Below are positions 21,722 through 31,938 of a DNA stretch of 64,000 nucleotides, piece by piece; position 1 is the first letter of the stretch, and every line of letters begins with the position of its first letter. The notes under the pieces are model-generated. The model made no database searches. It was not told where the DNA came from and saw nothing but the letters and a program-made list of their open reading frames with translations. The DNA comes from Rhexocercosporidium sp. MPI-PUGE-AT-0058 (lineage: Eukaryota > Ascomycota > Leotiomycetes > Helotiales), in the NCBI GenBank assembly GCA_020746875.1, contig JAGTJL010000003.1, positions 992,001 to 1,056,000 of the forward strand, read 5' to 3'. A program made the translations under genes and the position numbers.

Positions 21722-23236
21722 ATGGTGGGGAAAACTATGTGCCATGTCTGCCGGCGCAGAAAACAAATCGTAGATGTTCCAATGCCAGGTGTCGAGCGTT
21801 CTTTACTGACTTCTGCAGTGCTTGCCAGTTCATCGCACTTGGATCGCGGGTGTTCAGGAAGACAAGTGTGACAACTGTGTCAAATATGGCCATGGCTGTG
21901 GCCCTCAGCAACCACCTGCGCCCAGGATGAGACAAAGGAGACGCCAAAGTGTTCCGAGTGCCACAATGTCCCAATCCCTTCAAGCATATCTTCCACCTAT
22001 TCCATCGATACCCGAAGCCACGGCGTTATGGGAGGAGAAGCAAGCGCTGCAAGAAAGGTATGTGCTTTCAACTCATCGGATCCAGACATCCTGAGCCACA
22101 GTCTAACATCTGGAAGGTTAATAGAAGTGGATGCTCAGATTGAAACGATAGAACAGTTGCGAAATGCGTCTCTGGAAATGAGACCCCCAGACGATACTCT
22201 CGATATAATCACTCAGATGGTCAACGCGAGTGTACATAAGTTATTTCTCATGACGGCACCTGCGGAAGCACTGGCAGACCGCTTCTTCGACCTCGGGGAG
22301 GCAGAAATGGCAGAAAAGGCACATCATCGAATATTGTGTGCTTATCGAGCCTGTTCTGATCTCAGGCCTTGGCTTGAATTCCGCAATTTTTTGCAAAAGC
22401 TCGCCAAGAGGTCCCGGGACGTTGGGGAATTGATCCATGCAGAGAAGTTTCTGTGGGAGGCTCTGGGTGCATCTGACCAGCGAGAGCCAGCGCGACTAAC
22501 AGACTACGTTCTGCTCAAAGAATTAGCTCAAACATTGCCTAAGTCGTCGGAAGAGATTCTGAAGGCTTTGAAACGCACATCACCTGGAACTACCATGAAC
22601 CTTCCTTCATATTTTCCGCCACTGCAGAGGATGATGCAGAGTGATTACGCAAGACACCAACGAGGCAGTCCATTTCACAGTGGCCCTTTCCTTGACGAGG
22701 AGCTTGCTTCCGATGACCCAGTAGTTGGAGGTCTCAACAAGACTCTGGAGCTCATTCGAGATATACCCCTTCTTCACCTTGACGAAAGGAATTTTCATAG
22801 ACAAACGCCATTACACATGGCTGTCTCTAAGCGGATGGAAGCTCTCAGTCGGGCTATCATCATGAGAATGAAGGAAATCCCGGCTTTCTCTCTCCAGAGG
22901 GCGATGGACAGCAAGGATGATACTGAACAGGGCATCCTTGAAACAGCGATTTGGTCCGGCTGCTCGACTCACTTCATCGAGCACTTGATCGAGAATGGCG
23001 CTCAAGTTAATCCGCTGAAAACGGTGAAGAGCCCAATGAATCCGCTACAAGCTGCTGTCGTCAACAATCTCGGTGAGGTTGTGGATCTGTTGTTACTGAA
23101 AGGCGCTGAGGTCGAACGTGTCTTCCCTGGTACTGACACTCCGATAATACTAGCTCAAAAAATGGAGTACTTTGATATCGCTGAAAAACTCGAAGCGTTC
23201 AAAAAGCGGACCATCCAGGTCTGGGAGCCAAACTGA
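21722..23236 (+). CDS. Zn2Cys6-like N-terminal finger plus ankyrin repeats, 468 aa
   Basis: Exons 21722-21769, 21819-22057, 22117-23236; 1407 nt. Splicing exon 1 to exon 2 makes MCHVCRRRKQIC followed by 15 residues (LPVHRTWIAGVQEDK) and CDNCVKYGHGC: the six cysteines are spaced C-x2-C-x6-C-x15-C-x2-C-x6-C. This is the fungal binuclear cluster pattern, but the middle loop is longer than the usual 5-12. A basic stretch RMRQRRRQ follows, then a Pro-rich linker and a coiled segment (ALWEEKQALQERLIEVDAQIETIEQL). After a helical middle part come weak ankyrin repeats: RQTPLHMAVSKRMEALSRA, FIEHLIENGAQVNP, NPLQAAVVNNLGEVVDLLLLKGAEV, TPIILAQKMEYFDIAEKL. Likely a DNA-binding or chromatin adaptor protein; targets unknown. 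Its neighbour across a shared upstream region is a NACHT-ankyrin protein. Confidence 0.85.
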
Positions 23237-24271
23237 GAGAACATTGGTATGCAAGAGAAGACCAAGAGAAGAGCTGCAACAAAACGCAAGAAGACTCAAT
23301 TGACTCCTCCAGAGATGGGGTGCCGTGGCTGAGAGCCCTGGGATTCGGACACCATTCGGAGTGCTATTCACCGGCAAGTGGTAGTAAGAGAGAAGGCGAA
23401 TCAAAGCCTGTCAGAATGGGTTTCGACGAACCGATGTCTGCTGGCTAAATTCCTGGATCTTCAGCTTCACAGCGACGGAAATGTGTCCCATCGTGAGAAA
23501 AGAGTCTGAAAAGGCCACACCGTTGAGCACATGCATTGGGTGCCGAGCTGGGAACGTGGTGGCATTGTCGAGGAGGAGCATTACTAAAAGTTGATGTTTA
23601 CCTAGACTGGCATTACAACGGTCAATAGAGGGGAAACGGAAGGGAAAATCGAAGAATAGGATCACTGTACTATGACTAGATCAGAGGACTTCAGTTGCGA
23701 TGTAAGAGACGTGCGGGAGTTTCGGGAAGGGAACCTAAAAGAGAAGAGGTACCTTGGCAAGTAGAGATGTGTCACGTGGCATGGTCCACGGATCCGTTAG
23801 CGCGAATGGCTCTAGCTCCCCATTGACAAAATCAAATCGAACAACTTCCACCTCTCACCCTCTGCAAATCTGCAAATTGTTCCCCCACTCCACCACTCCA
23901 CCACTACTTACCTACCTCTACCTCCCTTGACCTCCGGTCTTTCCCAATAGAACTTCCTTTCGGTTCTTCCCTTCAGCTCCTTCCTAATATTGTTGTATTT
24001 CCACTGCCCACAGAGATCCCTTCTCCTTGTAGAAGCATCGCCCAATCGTCCCTCCTTCAGGTTCAAATTCAGGTTCCAACACCCACGCGTTCGATATCCG
24101 TAACAGGACTCGAAAGCCTCGACTCGCCAATCTCACATCACTGCAGTTTGTTGGAAGATTCACAGTCTTCCTTACTCGCGCATCTTCATCTCCAACGTTC
24201 CGCCATCCACCTCTTGACTCCTGTCTCGTGAGGTCGACTCAAAGTCTTCCTCATCTCCCGACTTCACTACG
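23237..24271. other. intergenic and 5' leader of the G3BP-like gene
   Basis: About 1 kb. From about 23840 to 24260 the plus strand is strongly CT-rich, as is usual for leaders of highly expressed ascomycete genes. No coding exon supported. Confidence 0.45.
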
Positions 24272-25935
24272 ATGGCGACCAATGGCAGCTTCGCTCAGCA
24301 GGAGCAGTACAAGAGCACTACCGAGCAGTATCCAGCTACTTCAGGTGCCGCTGACTCGACCAGTGGAAACGCCTCGGGCAATGACCTTTCAAAGGATGAG
24401 GTTGGATGGTACTTCGTCGAGCAATACTACACCACCTTGAGCAAGTCCCCAGAAAAGCTTCACGTACGTACCAAATGACTGATTTGCGCTACACACACTG
24501 ACTAGCTACAGCTCTTCTATGGAAAGCGATCTCAATTTGTTTCTGGTCTCGAGGCAGAGGTCGCTCCAGTTTCCGTCGGCCGAAGTGCAAGTCTGCTGCC
24601 ATCCTACATCATACCTTGAGCTAACGTATGCAGGCTATTCAAGAGCGCATCAAGGACCTCGACTTCCAAGACTGCAAGGTTCGCGTCTCCAACGTCGACT
24701 CCCAGGCTTCGCACGACAACATCGTTATCCAAGTTATTGGTGAAACCTCCAACAAGTCCGCCGAATTGAAGAAGTTTGTTCAAACTTTCGTTCTTGCTCA
24801 ACAACCTACCGGATACTTCGTCCTCAACGACATCTTCAGATACATCAATGAGGAGGGCGACGAGGAGCCTGTCGAGAGTTCTCAGGAGGAGTCTGCTGCT
24901 GGACCTCTCGTTGAGGATGTCGAGATGCCAAAAGCTCAGGCTACAACTGAGGAAGCCGCTCCATTGGACGTCGAGGTTGTAGACAACAAGTTGGAGGAAG
25001 TTATTGAGCCAGAGCCAGTTGCTGAAGCTGCCCCAACAACTAATGGTACCCCAGCTGCCGAAGCCGAGGAGACTCCAGCCCCTGCTCCCAAGATCGAGGA
25101 GGCTCCTACCCCAGAGGTCGCCGAGAAGGAGGTTGAGGAGGAGACTAAGGAACCAGAGAAGCCAAAGGACCCTGTCCCAAGCCCAGTCATCACCCGTGCT
25201 CCATCTACCACCAAGCCAGCAGCACCCGCCCAACCAACCGGCCCACCCAAGCCACTCAGCTGGGCAAGCAGAGCCGCAGCAGCTGTCGGTTCCACCCCCA
25301 AGCCTGCTGTTCCAATTGTCGCTCCCAAGACTTCTACTCCACCCGCTCAAGCTCGTCCAGCTCCACCAGCTGCCAAGCCTGTTCAGGCTTCAACCCCAGC
25401 CCCAGCACCTGCTGCAGCTGCTGAGAAGGACAAGGAGAACGGTGCTGGATGGCAAAGTGTTGGAAGCGATCATACAAAGAGACAGAACCGACCACAATCC
25501 ATCTCTAGTCCACCTGAGAAGGAGGGTACTATGGGATACGTCCGAAATGTTACGGAGAAGGTTGCAACTGAGGAGCTCCGTGCTGCTCTAGGCGGATTTG
25601 GCAACTTGATTTACTTCGATGTTAACCGGGGAAAGGTAAGATCAAAATTGTCTCTTCCTTCTTCACAGCTAACAAGATTCTAGAACTGCGCCTTTGTCGA
25701 GTATGCCACCCCTGAAGGTTACCAAGCCGCTGCCGCCGCCAATCCACACCAAGTTTCTGGAGAGGCCATTTACGTCGAGCCTCGCCGACCTAAGCCAAGC
25801 GCTTATGGAGGAAACGGATATGCTGGAGGACGTGGAGGTCTTAACCCACGAGGTCGGGGTCAGTTCCAAAACCGTGGTCGTGGAGGTGGAGGTGCTCCTC
25901 GAGGCCGAGGAACGAGCACACCTACCAATGCTTGA
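24272..25935 (+). CDS. G3BP/Bre5-like NTF2 and RRM RNA-binding protein
   Basis: Exons 24272-24463, 24512-24586, 24634-25635, 25684-25935; 1521 nt, 506 aa. N-terminal NTF2-like domain (about 40-170): VGWYFVEQYYTTLSKSPEKL, LFYGKRSQFV, VDSQASHDNIVIQVIGE and GYFVLNDIFRYI. Then a long Glu/Pro/Ala-rich disordered linker, an RRM at about 388-465 (RNP2-like GYVRNV, RNP1-like KNCAFVEY, the latter built across the last splice), and a Gly/Arg RGG tail. The layout is that of animal G3BP and yeast Bre5, which act in mRNP/stress granules and as cofactor of the Ubp3/USP10 deubiquitinase. Intron 2 (24587-24633) has a GC donor (GCAAGT), a known minor class, and keeps the NTF2 frame. The 5' leader is long and CT-rich, suggesting strong expression. 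Confidence 0.93.
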
Positions 25936-26685
25936 TTGATGAAAGCAGTCCAAATCACCAGCATCCTCCCTCCCTACACCATCTTCATCTTCGACACTGT
26001 ACCATACTTGGACTTCGGTCCCTCATGAGACCAGGACACTTGTAACTCTACCTTCACCTTCTCACCATGCATTCTATCTCCATCTTCGATTCTCTTTTTT
26101 CTCGGAGCAAAAGTTCAGCAGGTCTTCTTCTCACTTGTTATAATGCCTTGATGTCCTATTCCGCGTGCGTCATTTTGCATTTTCAAAACGGGATGGGCTG
26201 TGGCCACAGTTGTAACGGTTGCGAGTCGACGAAATTTCCCATCAAAATCTACTCGTGCGCGGTGTTTTGCTGGTCTGGTTCGGATTCCCCTTTTTCTTAA
26301 TAGTATGATAGGTGGCGGCTAGTGCGGAGGGTGGTGGGCGGTGGATGACAGATGATCTATGCGTGCATGTGCTTTGGTGTGACGTTTGCTGGGAATGGAA
26401 GATGGATAGTTCAGCGAAATGAATGGGCGGATGACTAGTGGTATTCTGGGATTGAAGAATGCAATTGGGAGATGGGGATGGGTAGGGTGGTAGATGGCAA
26501 TTGAGAAAACCCGAGAGACTGTAATTATGCAATAAAGTAATAATAGTCAGCCATTCTGACCGATACTTCAGTCCTCTCCTATGGTGAAAGCAAAGATGCC
26601 CGTGTTGGAGTTTTACATGAACAGGAAGAATTTGCTTCTTTGCGGGACAGGTGTAGAACCTACAATGCATTCATCTACTTGATAA
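25936..26685. other. 3' regions between convergent genes
   Basis: About 750 bp between two converging stops. Probably the 3' UTRs of both genes; no further coding exon seen. Confidence 0.4.
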
Positions 26686-28960
26686 TTAGCAACTAACACC
26701 CATACTCTCCAACTGCCTGCCAGTAGCCAAGCCCTCGTCGACCATCTCAGCCAACAAAGCTCCACCCCGCGGGAACTGTTCAACAGCAATCTTCAACTCC
26801 TTTCCATCTCCCAGCAGACCCTTCACCAAAGCCTCCTTAACTGCAGCTTCCACGCTCTAAAATTTGCTTTGTTAGCAATCAATCCGTACCAACTACGCGA
26901 AACAAGACTAAACAAAAACCTTCCTTCGCAAGGTCATGATCCACACGCATGCACAGTCTTCAAGCTGTTCAGGTCGCCCAAACGACCAGGAGGATAAAGC
27001 AGAGAAAAGGAAACGGTATTCAGAGAGATGAAGTGAAATTGAAAAACATACCTCATCCTCCAACCCCTCGGACCCCGCGATACTCTTAGCTCCAAGATAG
27101 AACTTCCCAGCATTCCTCAACAAGACATCCCTATTTCCCCTCGCCTTCTCAAAGACAACATCTTCCATCTGTCCTAATTGGAACCGGGAGATCTCGACAT
27201 CGCCGCGCGCAATGTGGATCTTAACGATGTTGTCTACGCCTGGGATCTTACTCGCTGCAGTGAGATTTGCGAGGGCGGTGGTGAGGGCTGTCCAGCGGGC
27301 GGAAAGGGTTTCCTGGTTGTTTGTGCCGGGGTGATTGAGGAGTTGCAGCCGGAGGGTGGAGTTGAATGCTATGAGGGATTCGGCATAGGAGCAGAGACCT
27401 TCGGCGGACGTGGTTAGGTCCAGGGGGGTATAGGCTGTTTGGATGGCATCCGCGTATCGTTTGGCGTCTACGAGATTGGCTTGAAATTGGAGGTTGGTGA
27501 AGGCGCTGATGAAGTTGGCTTTTGTGAGGGCGGCTTCCATAGAGCGGGTTGTGTTGGTTAAGTAGGTGTCGAGCCTATGATGAAGTGTTAGTGGGTTATG
27601 ATAAAGACTGGGTTAGGCTCTTTTCATTGTGTAGTAGAAATGTAGGTGTGGACTTCAGGAGAGAAGGAAAGGCGGAGTGCATACTTGGCGTTGATGAGAT
27701 CTTTGGCGTAGCCTTCAACCCATCCAATGCCTTGTTCAGAGACGTTGAGCATGAGGCCACACATTTGTGTAAGAGTCTCAAGTTGAGCAAGGACTGTATC
27801 AAGCAGGACATCGTTATCAACTGGCTCCACGATACTCGCCCATCTCTCATCCTGTGCTGGCTCCTTTCCATCGTCGACATCCATAGCAGAATCTCCAGAG
27901 AGAGAGACACCACCGCTTTCTTCTGAATTGCTAGCGTTCTGAACAATCGACTCGGTTCCGTTCTCAGAGATCATGGACTCTGCCAACTGTGCTTGAGCAA
28001 CGGATTCCTGAGCTTGTTTCTCTTGGACCTCGAGGCAAAGCTGGAAGAGTCGCAGTGCTTCTTCGAGGAAGTGGAGGGTCGATCCATCGGTAGATGACTC
28101 GGCCAGCTTCTCAGCAAGACTGGTGAAGATTTGGGCGGTGTTGCTGAAGATGTTAGCTAGTTCTGTGGTTGCACCGCGAGCATATGGTCGTGCACTGTGT
28201 TGTGCCATCTTGTGGTTGATGGAATGGTTGTGTTGTAAATTCGAACGGAGAAGCAAAGGTAAAGGGTTGGAGAAGAGAAGAGAAAAGTGAAGAGTGGAAT
28301 TACGTGCATGTTTGGTCTGGTTCGAGACATTTGAAGGGGGAAATGAAAGGTGGACGTGGAATTATTTCCTACTCACAATAAAGCATCTGCGTTATCACCA
28401 TTCAAGCTTAACGCATATTTACTGCTTGTCAAAGCTGTTTGAAGGAGATCCAGAAGACTCCCAGGCAACTGTTGCAGCAGCTTTGGGTGTTGGGTAAACT
28501 CATACTGGACTCGGGCTCTGCATCCTATATTCAGCAGTTGTCAACATCTAAGGTACTGGCAAGACTTACTTGTTGTACGCCAAATCAAAGGACTTTGGGA
28601 ATTTCTTCAAGGCCTCGTCGTAGCAGTCAATGGCTCTGATGAAAAATCTTGTGGACTGGATACCAGGTCAGCCACGTGATTTGATGTCGTCTACATGCTG
28701 GATTTGGGCACCTTTGCAGCATCTCCACCTCTCCACTTCTCTCCGGCTTCCTCAAAGTCGACACCCGCTATGAAAGATGAGCTATGTACTATTCAGTCTT
28801 GATAAGAGATCCCACCTGCTAAATACTCGTCGGCTGTCTCTGGCACCTGTTGCTCGTCAGCATCCTGCCCTGATTATCCTACCCGAGCTTGGAAACCTAC
28901 TGCTTGAACATGCTTTGACTTCTTCTTGGGTAACTTCGTGAACTGCTTTGGTTTCGGCAT
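26686..28960 (-). CDS. TPR protein, Acl4-like (putative ribosomal protein L4 chaperone)
   Basis: Nine exons: 28960-28901, 28846-28816, 28767-28712, 28655-28570, 28517-28377, 28143-27685, 27574-27052, 26964-26920, 26856-26686; 1572 nt, 523 aa. It starts MPKPKQFTKLPKKKSKH, a short basic end, followed by GVDFEEAGEKWRGGDAAK and TPR-type helices (FFIRAIDCYDEALKKFPKSF, DLAYNKARVQYEFTQHPK, SSKYALSLNGDNADALFN, TSLAEKLAESS). Then come an acidic insert (MDVDDGKEPAQDERW), VEPVDNDVLLDTVLAQLETL and a helical C-terminal half. The order fits the fungal family that contains yeast Acl4, the dedicated chaperone that carries nascent Rpl4 into the nucleus. I name that link with reserve, because the protein is longer than yeast Acl4 and the match is from memory. 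The intron before exon 6 is unusually long (233 nt). Confidence 0.85.
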
Positions 28961-30586
28961 TTTCTTGTGGGTGAGTTTTTCAGACTGCGAATCAGATGAT
29001 ATGTATTGGTGGGTTGGAGAAAGGCGATGATGGCAAATGTGATGTTGCAAGGAAGAAATTGTTCGCAACTCGCGTCGATTTTCTAGAGCTTTGCTCTGCT
29101 AAGCGAGCCTCTGTCCATCTTGCCCCTTTCGAAGCAACCAGAATAAAAACAGAGGCAATTGTATGTGCCTTCCAGACTTCCCCTTTACAAATTATCAGGA
29201 AATAAAAGGTTCACCATAATTGGGTACTCCATCTACATATTTTGTCACGTTTGTCTCGTCAATTTGTCCAGATAGAGGAGGCAGCCTCCAACCGAACAAC
29301 TCCAAGTACAGCCCCAAAATCTCTTAATAATCAAAGCACATGTGCGACTAGATTCATGCTATAGCCAACAGCAACATCGTAGATGCTGTACTGCGATGGC
29401 GGATTGGATTCAATATATTTGCCCTCTCACCCGCTGCAAATTCGAGGGGGCCAGGCGGAGCCATATCGAAATTGAAGATGACCATCGCTTGCTTGACTCC
29501 TCAGTTTATACTTTAACGTCGCGGCTGATGTGGAAACCTTAAAAGGTCGAAGTGCCGATCGTTTAGACACAGGGCTGCCTGCCACGTTTCAGGAGATCTG
29601 GAAAGGGCTGAATTGCATTTCTCCGTGTCGTCTTCCACGTGCTGGTAGTGTGTTGCCGTGCAGATTGGGCGGCCACACCAGGCCATCATAGGGATCGAGC
29701 TCCCGAGATAAACTGCGCATCTTTTCCGTAATCAAACCGCCGAAGTTCTCCTCACAATAATGACATCTCAGATCTGCATCAATATATCTTGTCGGGATTT
29801 TAAAGTATCAATCTCTTCTCGAGTCATCTTACTTCGAAGTACTCCGCCGAAAAGCCTCGGACGCGAGATCCATATCGCGAAGTGATCAACTCGCCCCTGA
29901 TCACCCCCCTTGCGTATATGGTCATCCATCCTGTTGTAAGGATGACTGCGTTTTGAGGTTGTATTTATTGCCGGGTTATTGATATCACGGCCACGGCCTA
30001 GTATTAGTAGTACAAGTGTAGCTCTGCAACCATCAAAATGGTCCTCCTCGGCCCCATCCCATCGCACCCGTCTCGGGTTGAACATATCTCAAGCTTCCTT
30101 CTCTCCATCCGAAACATCGCAAGACATCAAAGCAAAGGCATTCGAACGAAAGTCGAGACACAGAAGATTTGGAAGAAAAGGAGACCTGGTCACTTTACCG
30201 CCCCCGCCTCAGCGTAAGTTTACTGGGCGATCTCCGGCCCGCCTTTCATCCTTCGAGAAGCCACCACCTCCTGTTTGAGGTTGAGACTTCAATCAACCTC
30301 GTGGCATCCCGACGAACCCTTCACTCCACTCCATCCACTCTACTCCACCCCGACCAAATCCAAGACGCACTAAACCAAACATCACCCTTTCATCCTCGCC
30401 GTCGACATCATTTCTCCTTTCCTTTCCTCTCCCCTCCCCTCCCTCCCACCGAACGGAACTCGACGATCAGTCTCAATATTTGACCAGCCTCCCGTCCAAG
30501 CACCGCGCAACTATCAAGGCGGCCACTCCACAATTCCTCTCTCCATCCCTGAAAGGAACTAAGAAACCTGAAACCGAAAGACAAAA
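28961..30586. other. intergenic
   Basis: About 1.6 kb between two divergent genes. A 59-codon plus-strand frame starts at 30038 and ends just at a GTAAGT (30210), so it could be a leader exon, but nothing else supports it. CT-rich DNA from about 30310 to 30540 precedes the next transcript. Confidence 0.35.
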
Positions 30587-30750
30587 ATGGGTGCTTCATT
30601 GGAATCGTCTCGCCCTATAATGGCACCAAGTGTGAGTCTTTCTTCTGCCTTTCTCACTCTCTCTCCTCCAACACATCTCCATCGGTCACTTTCCACACCT
30701 CAATTCATCCTCGTCTTGTCCAACGACCTACCATCTCCATCCAGTAGCTG
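30587..30750 (+). promoter_or_regulatory. spliced leader with a 15-codon uORF
   Basis: An ATG at 30587 opens a short frame MGASLESSRPIMAPS that runs into a GTGAGT donor at 30632. The matching acceptor CCATCCAG ends at 30744, and the next exon begins TAGCTGACAATG. Splicing thus puts a stop codon exactly at the junction, ending the uORF 9 nt before the main ATG at 30754. If the intron is retained, the uORF stays open through it and ends at TGA (30748-30750). Such short leader frames often lower or tune translation of the main frame. Confidence 0.5.
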
Positions 30751-30753
30751 ACA

Positions 30754-31107
30754 ATGTCTTCCCCCCAAAAGGTCACCTCCAAGCGCACCTCCGCACGCTT
30801 CAGCACATACAGCACCGCTCCCTCGGTCGCCAACACCGTCAAGACAACCCTCTCCACCGACTCGGCCCAGCAAGAAATTAAGGACATCGAGAATGGCCTC
30901 CTGAAGCTCGAAAACAAGAAGCTAGCTACACAGCGTTTTGTCCCTACGAAGGAGAAGACAGAACATCTGAGCAGTCTGGCATTGGGTGCTAAGTTGGAGC
31001 GTGCCCTAGGCAGGAGGATGGGAGGACAGGATGCCGTGATGCGGGATCGCAAGAAGCCTGTTATGGATGAGAAGGTGCTGGAGAGTGAGAAGGTGGCTGC
31101 GGCTTGA
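30754..31107 (+). CDS. small conserved fungal protein, 117 aa, function unknown
   Basis: Single coding exon starting MSSPQKVTSKRTSARFSTYS. The N terminus is basic and Ser/Thr-rich, the middle is helical and charged (QQEIKDIENGLLKLENKKLA, then TQRFVPTKEKTEHLSSLALG), followed by ERALGRRMGGQDAV and an Ala-rich end. No signal peptide, membrane segment or known domain. From memory, short proteins like this are conserved through Pezizomycotina without assigned function. The gene has a 113-nt intron in its 5' leader with a uORF across it, so translation is probably regulated. About 0.8 kb of 3' DNA up to the next gene holds only spurious frames. Confidence 0.75.
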   Translation: MSSPQKVTSKRTSARFSTYSTAPSVANTVKTTLSTDSAQQEIKDIENGLLKLENKKLATQRFVPTKEKTEHLSSLALGAKLERALGRRMGGQDAVMRDRKKPVMDEKVLESEKVAAA

Positions 31108-31938
31108 TTAGGCATACTTTACGTTACAAGTGCATTTCACGACGCTACAGGACATGGATATAGAGACATCGACATGTTGCTCAACGAGGGATAGGGTCTA
31201 GCGGATCACGAGTAGGGAGTGGTACATGCACATGCCAGTCATCATAGGAACACGACGGGCAGGCAGGCATGGAATGATGAGCTGGGCTATGACATTGAGA
31301 TATGACGGATCGCGGGCATGCATTTGGGCGTTTGACTTCGACTTCATCATTCTCATTTCTTCATTCCCTTTTTTGGCGCGCTTCACTAATAGTGTTGCGC
31401 TGCGCTGTTACGAATTGCTGCGTTTTGTCTTATCACGAGTTATACCATCTGGATTTGCATTGGTTTTTGCTGCTACTGGCTTTTTTTCATATCAAGTACA
31501 CGCTCGCATGGTCTACTTGGGCTACGCTTTGCAGGGAAAGGAAGGATACACACTCGAGGTACTTGAGCTAGAGTTTGCAAATGAACAGAATTATAGATTG
31601 ACATTGATCGTGGCTGTTGTCTTCCTTCTCCGCATTTGTGATGCGTGGTTGGTAGGCAGGTCTCTTCTTGCCACCGGTTTCCTTCCTCGAAGTTTTCTTG
31701 TCGGGCGTACGATTACATACCTCGAGTGAGTGGATTCCCTAGGCTCTTCAATACAAATGACACCCATCTGCGGCGAGTTGATTCTATTTTTGTCTGTATA
31801 TGCGCTTCACAAAGCAGAGTAAAGTAATGAATGATAGCTAGTTATATCACGAGCCCTTCTATATATCAACGATTAGCATATCACTCTGGATATCCCTTCC
31901 ATACATATAAAATTCAATTTTTTTTTTTTTAAACATGT
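31108..31938. other. 3' region and intergenic
   Basis: A 167-codon plus-strand frame (31226-31729) crosses it but has hydrophobic, unstructured-looking composition with no motif and no leader; I take it as chance. A run of 12 T lies near 31919-31930. Confidence 0.35.

Noticed and set aside
24604..25350. 248-codon minus-strand frame rich in Gly, Leu and Trp
   Set aside because: Antisense shadow of the Glu/Pro/Ala-rich linker of the G3BP-like gene.
30038..30214. 59-codon frame ending at a GTAAGT, possible leader exon
   Set aside because: No matching acceptor or downstream partner was found that extends the frame; peptide has no motif.
31226..31729. 167-codon plus-strand frame after the small conserved protein
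   Set aside because: Hydrophobic but without regular membrane segments or motifs, and it starts within the probable 3' UTR of the upstream gene.
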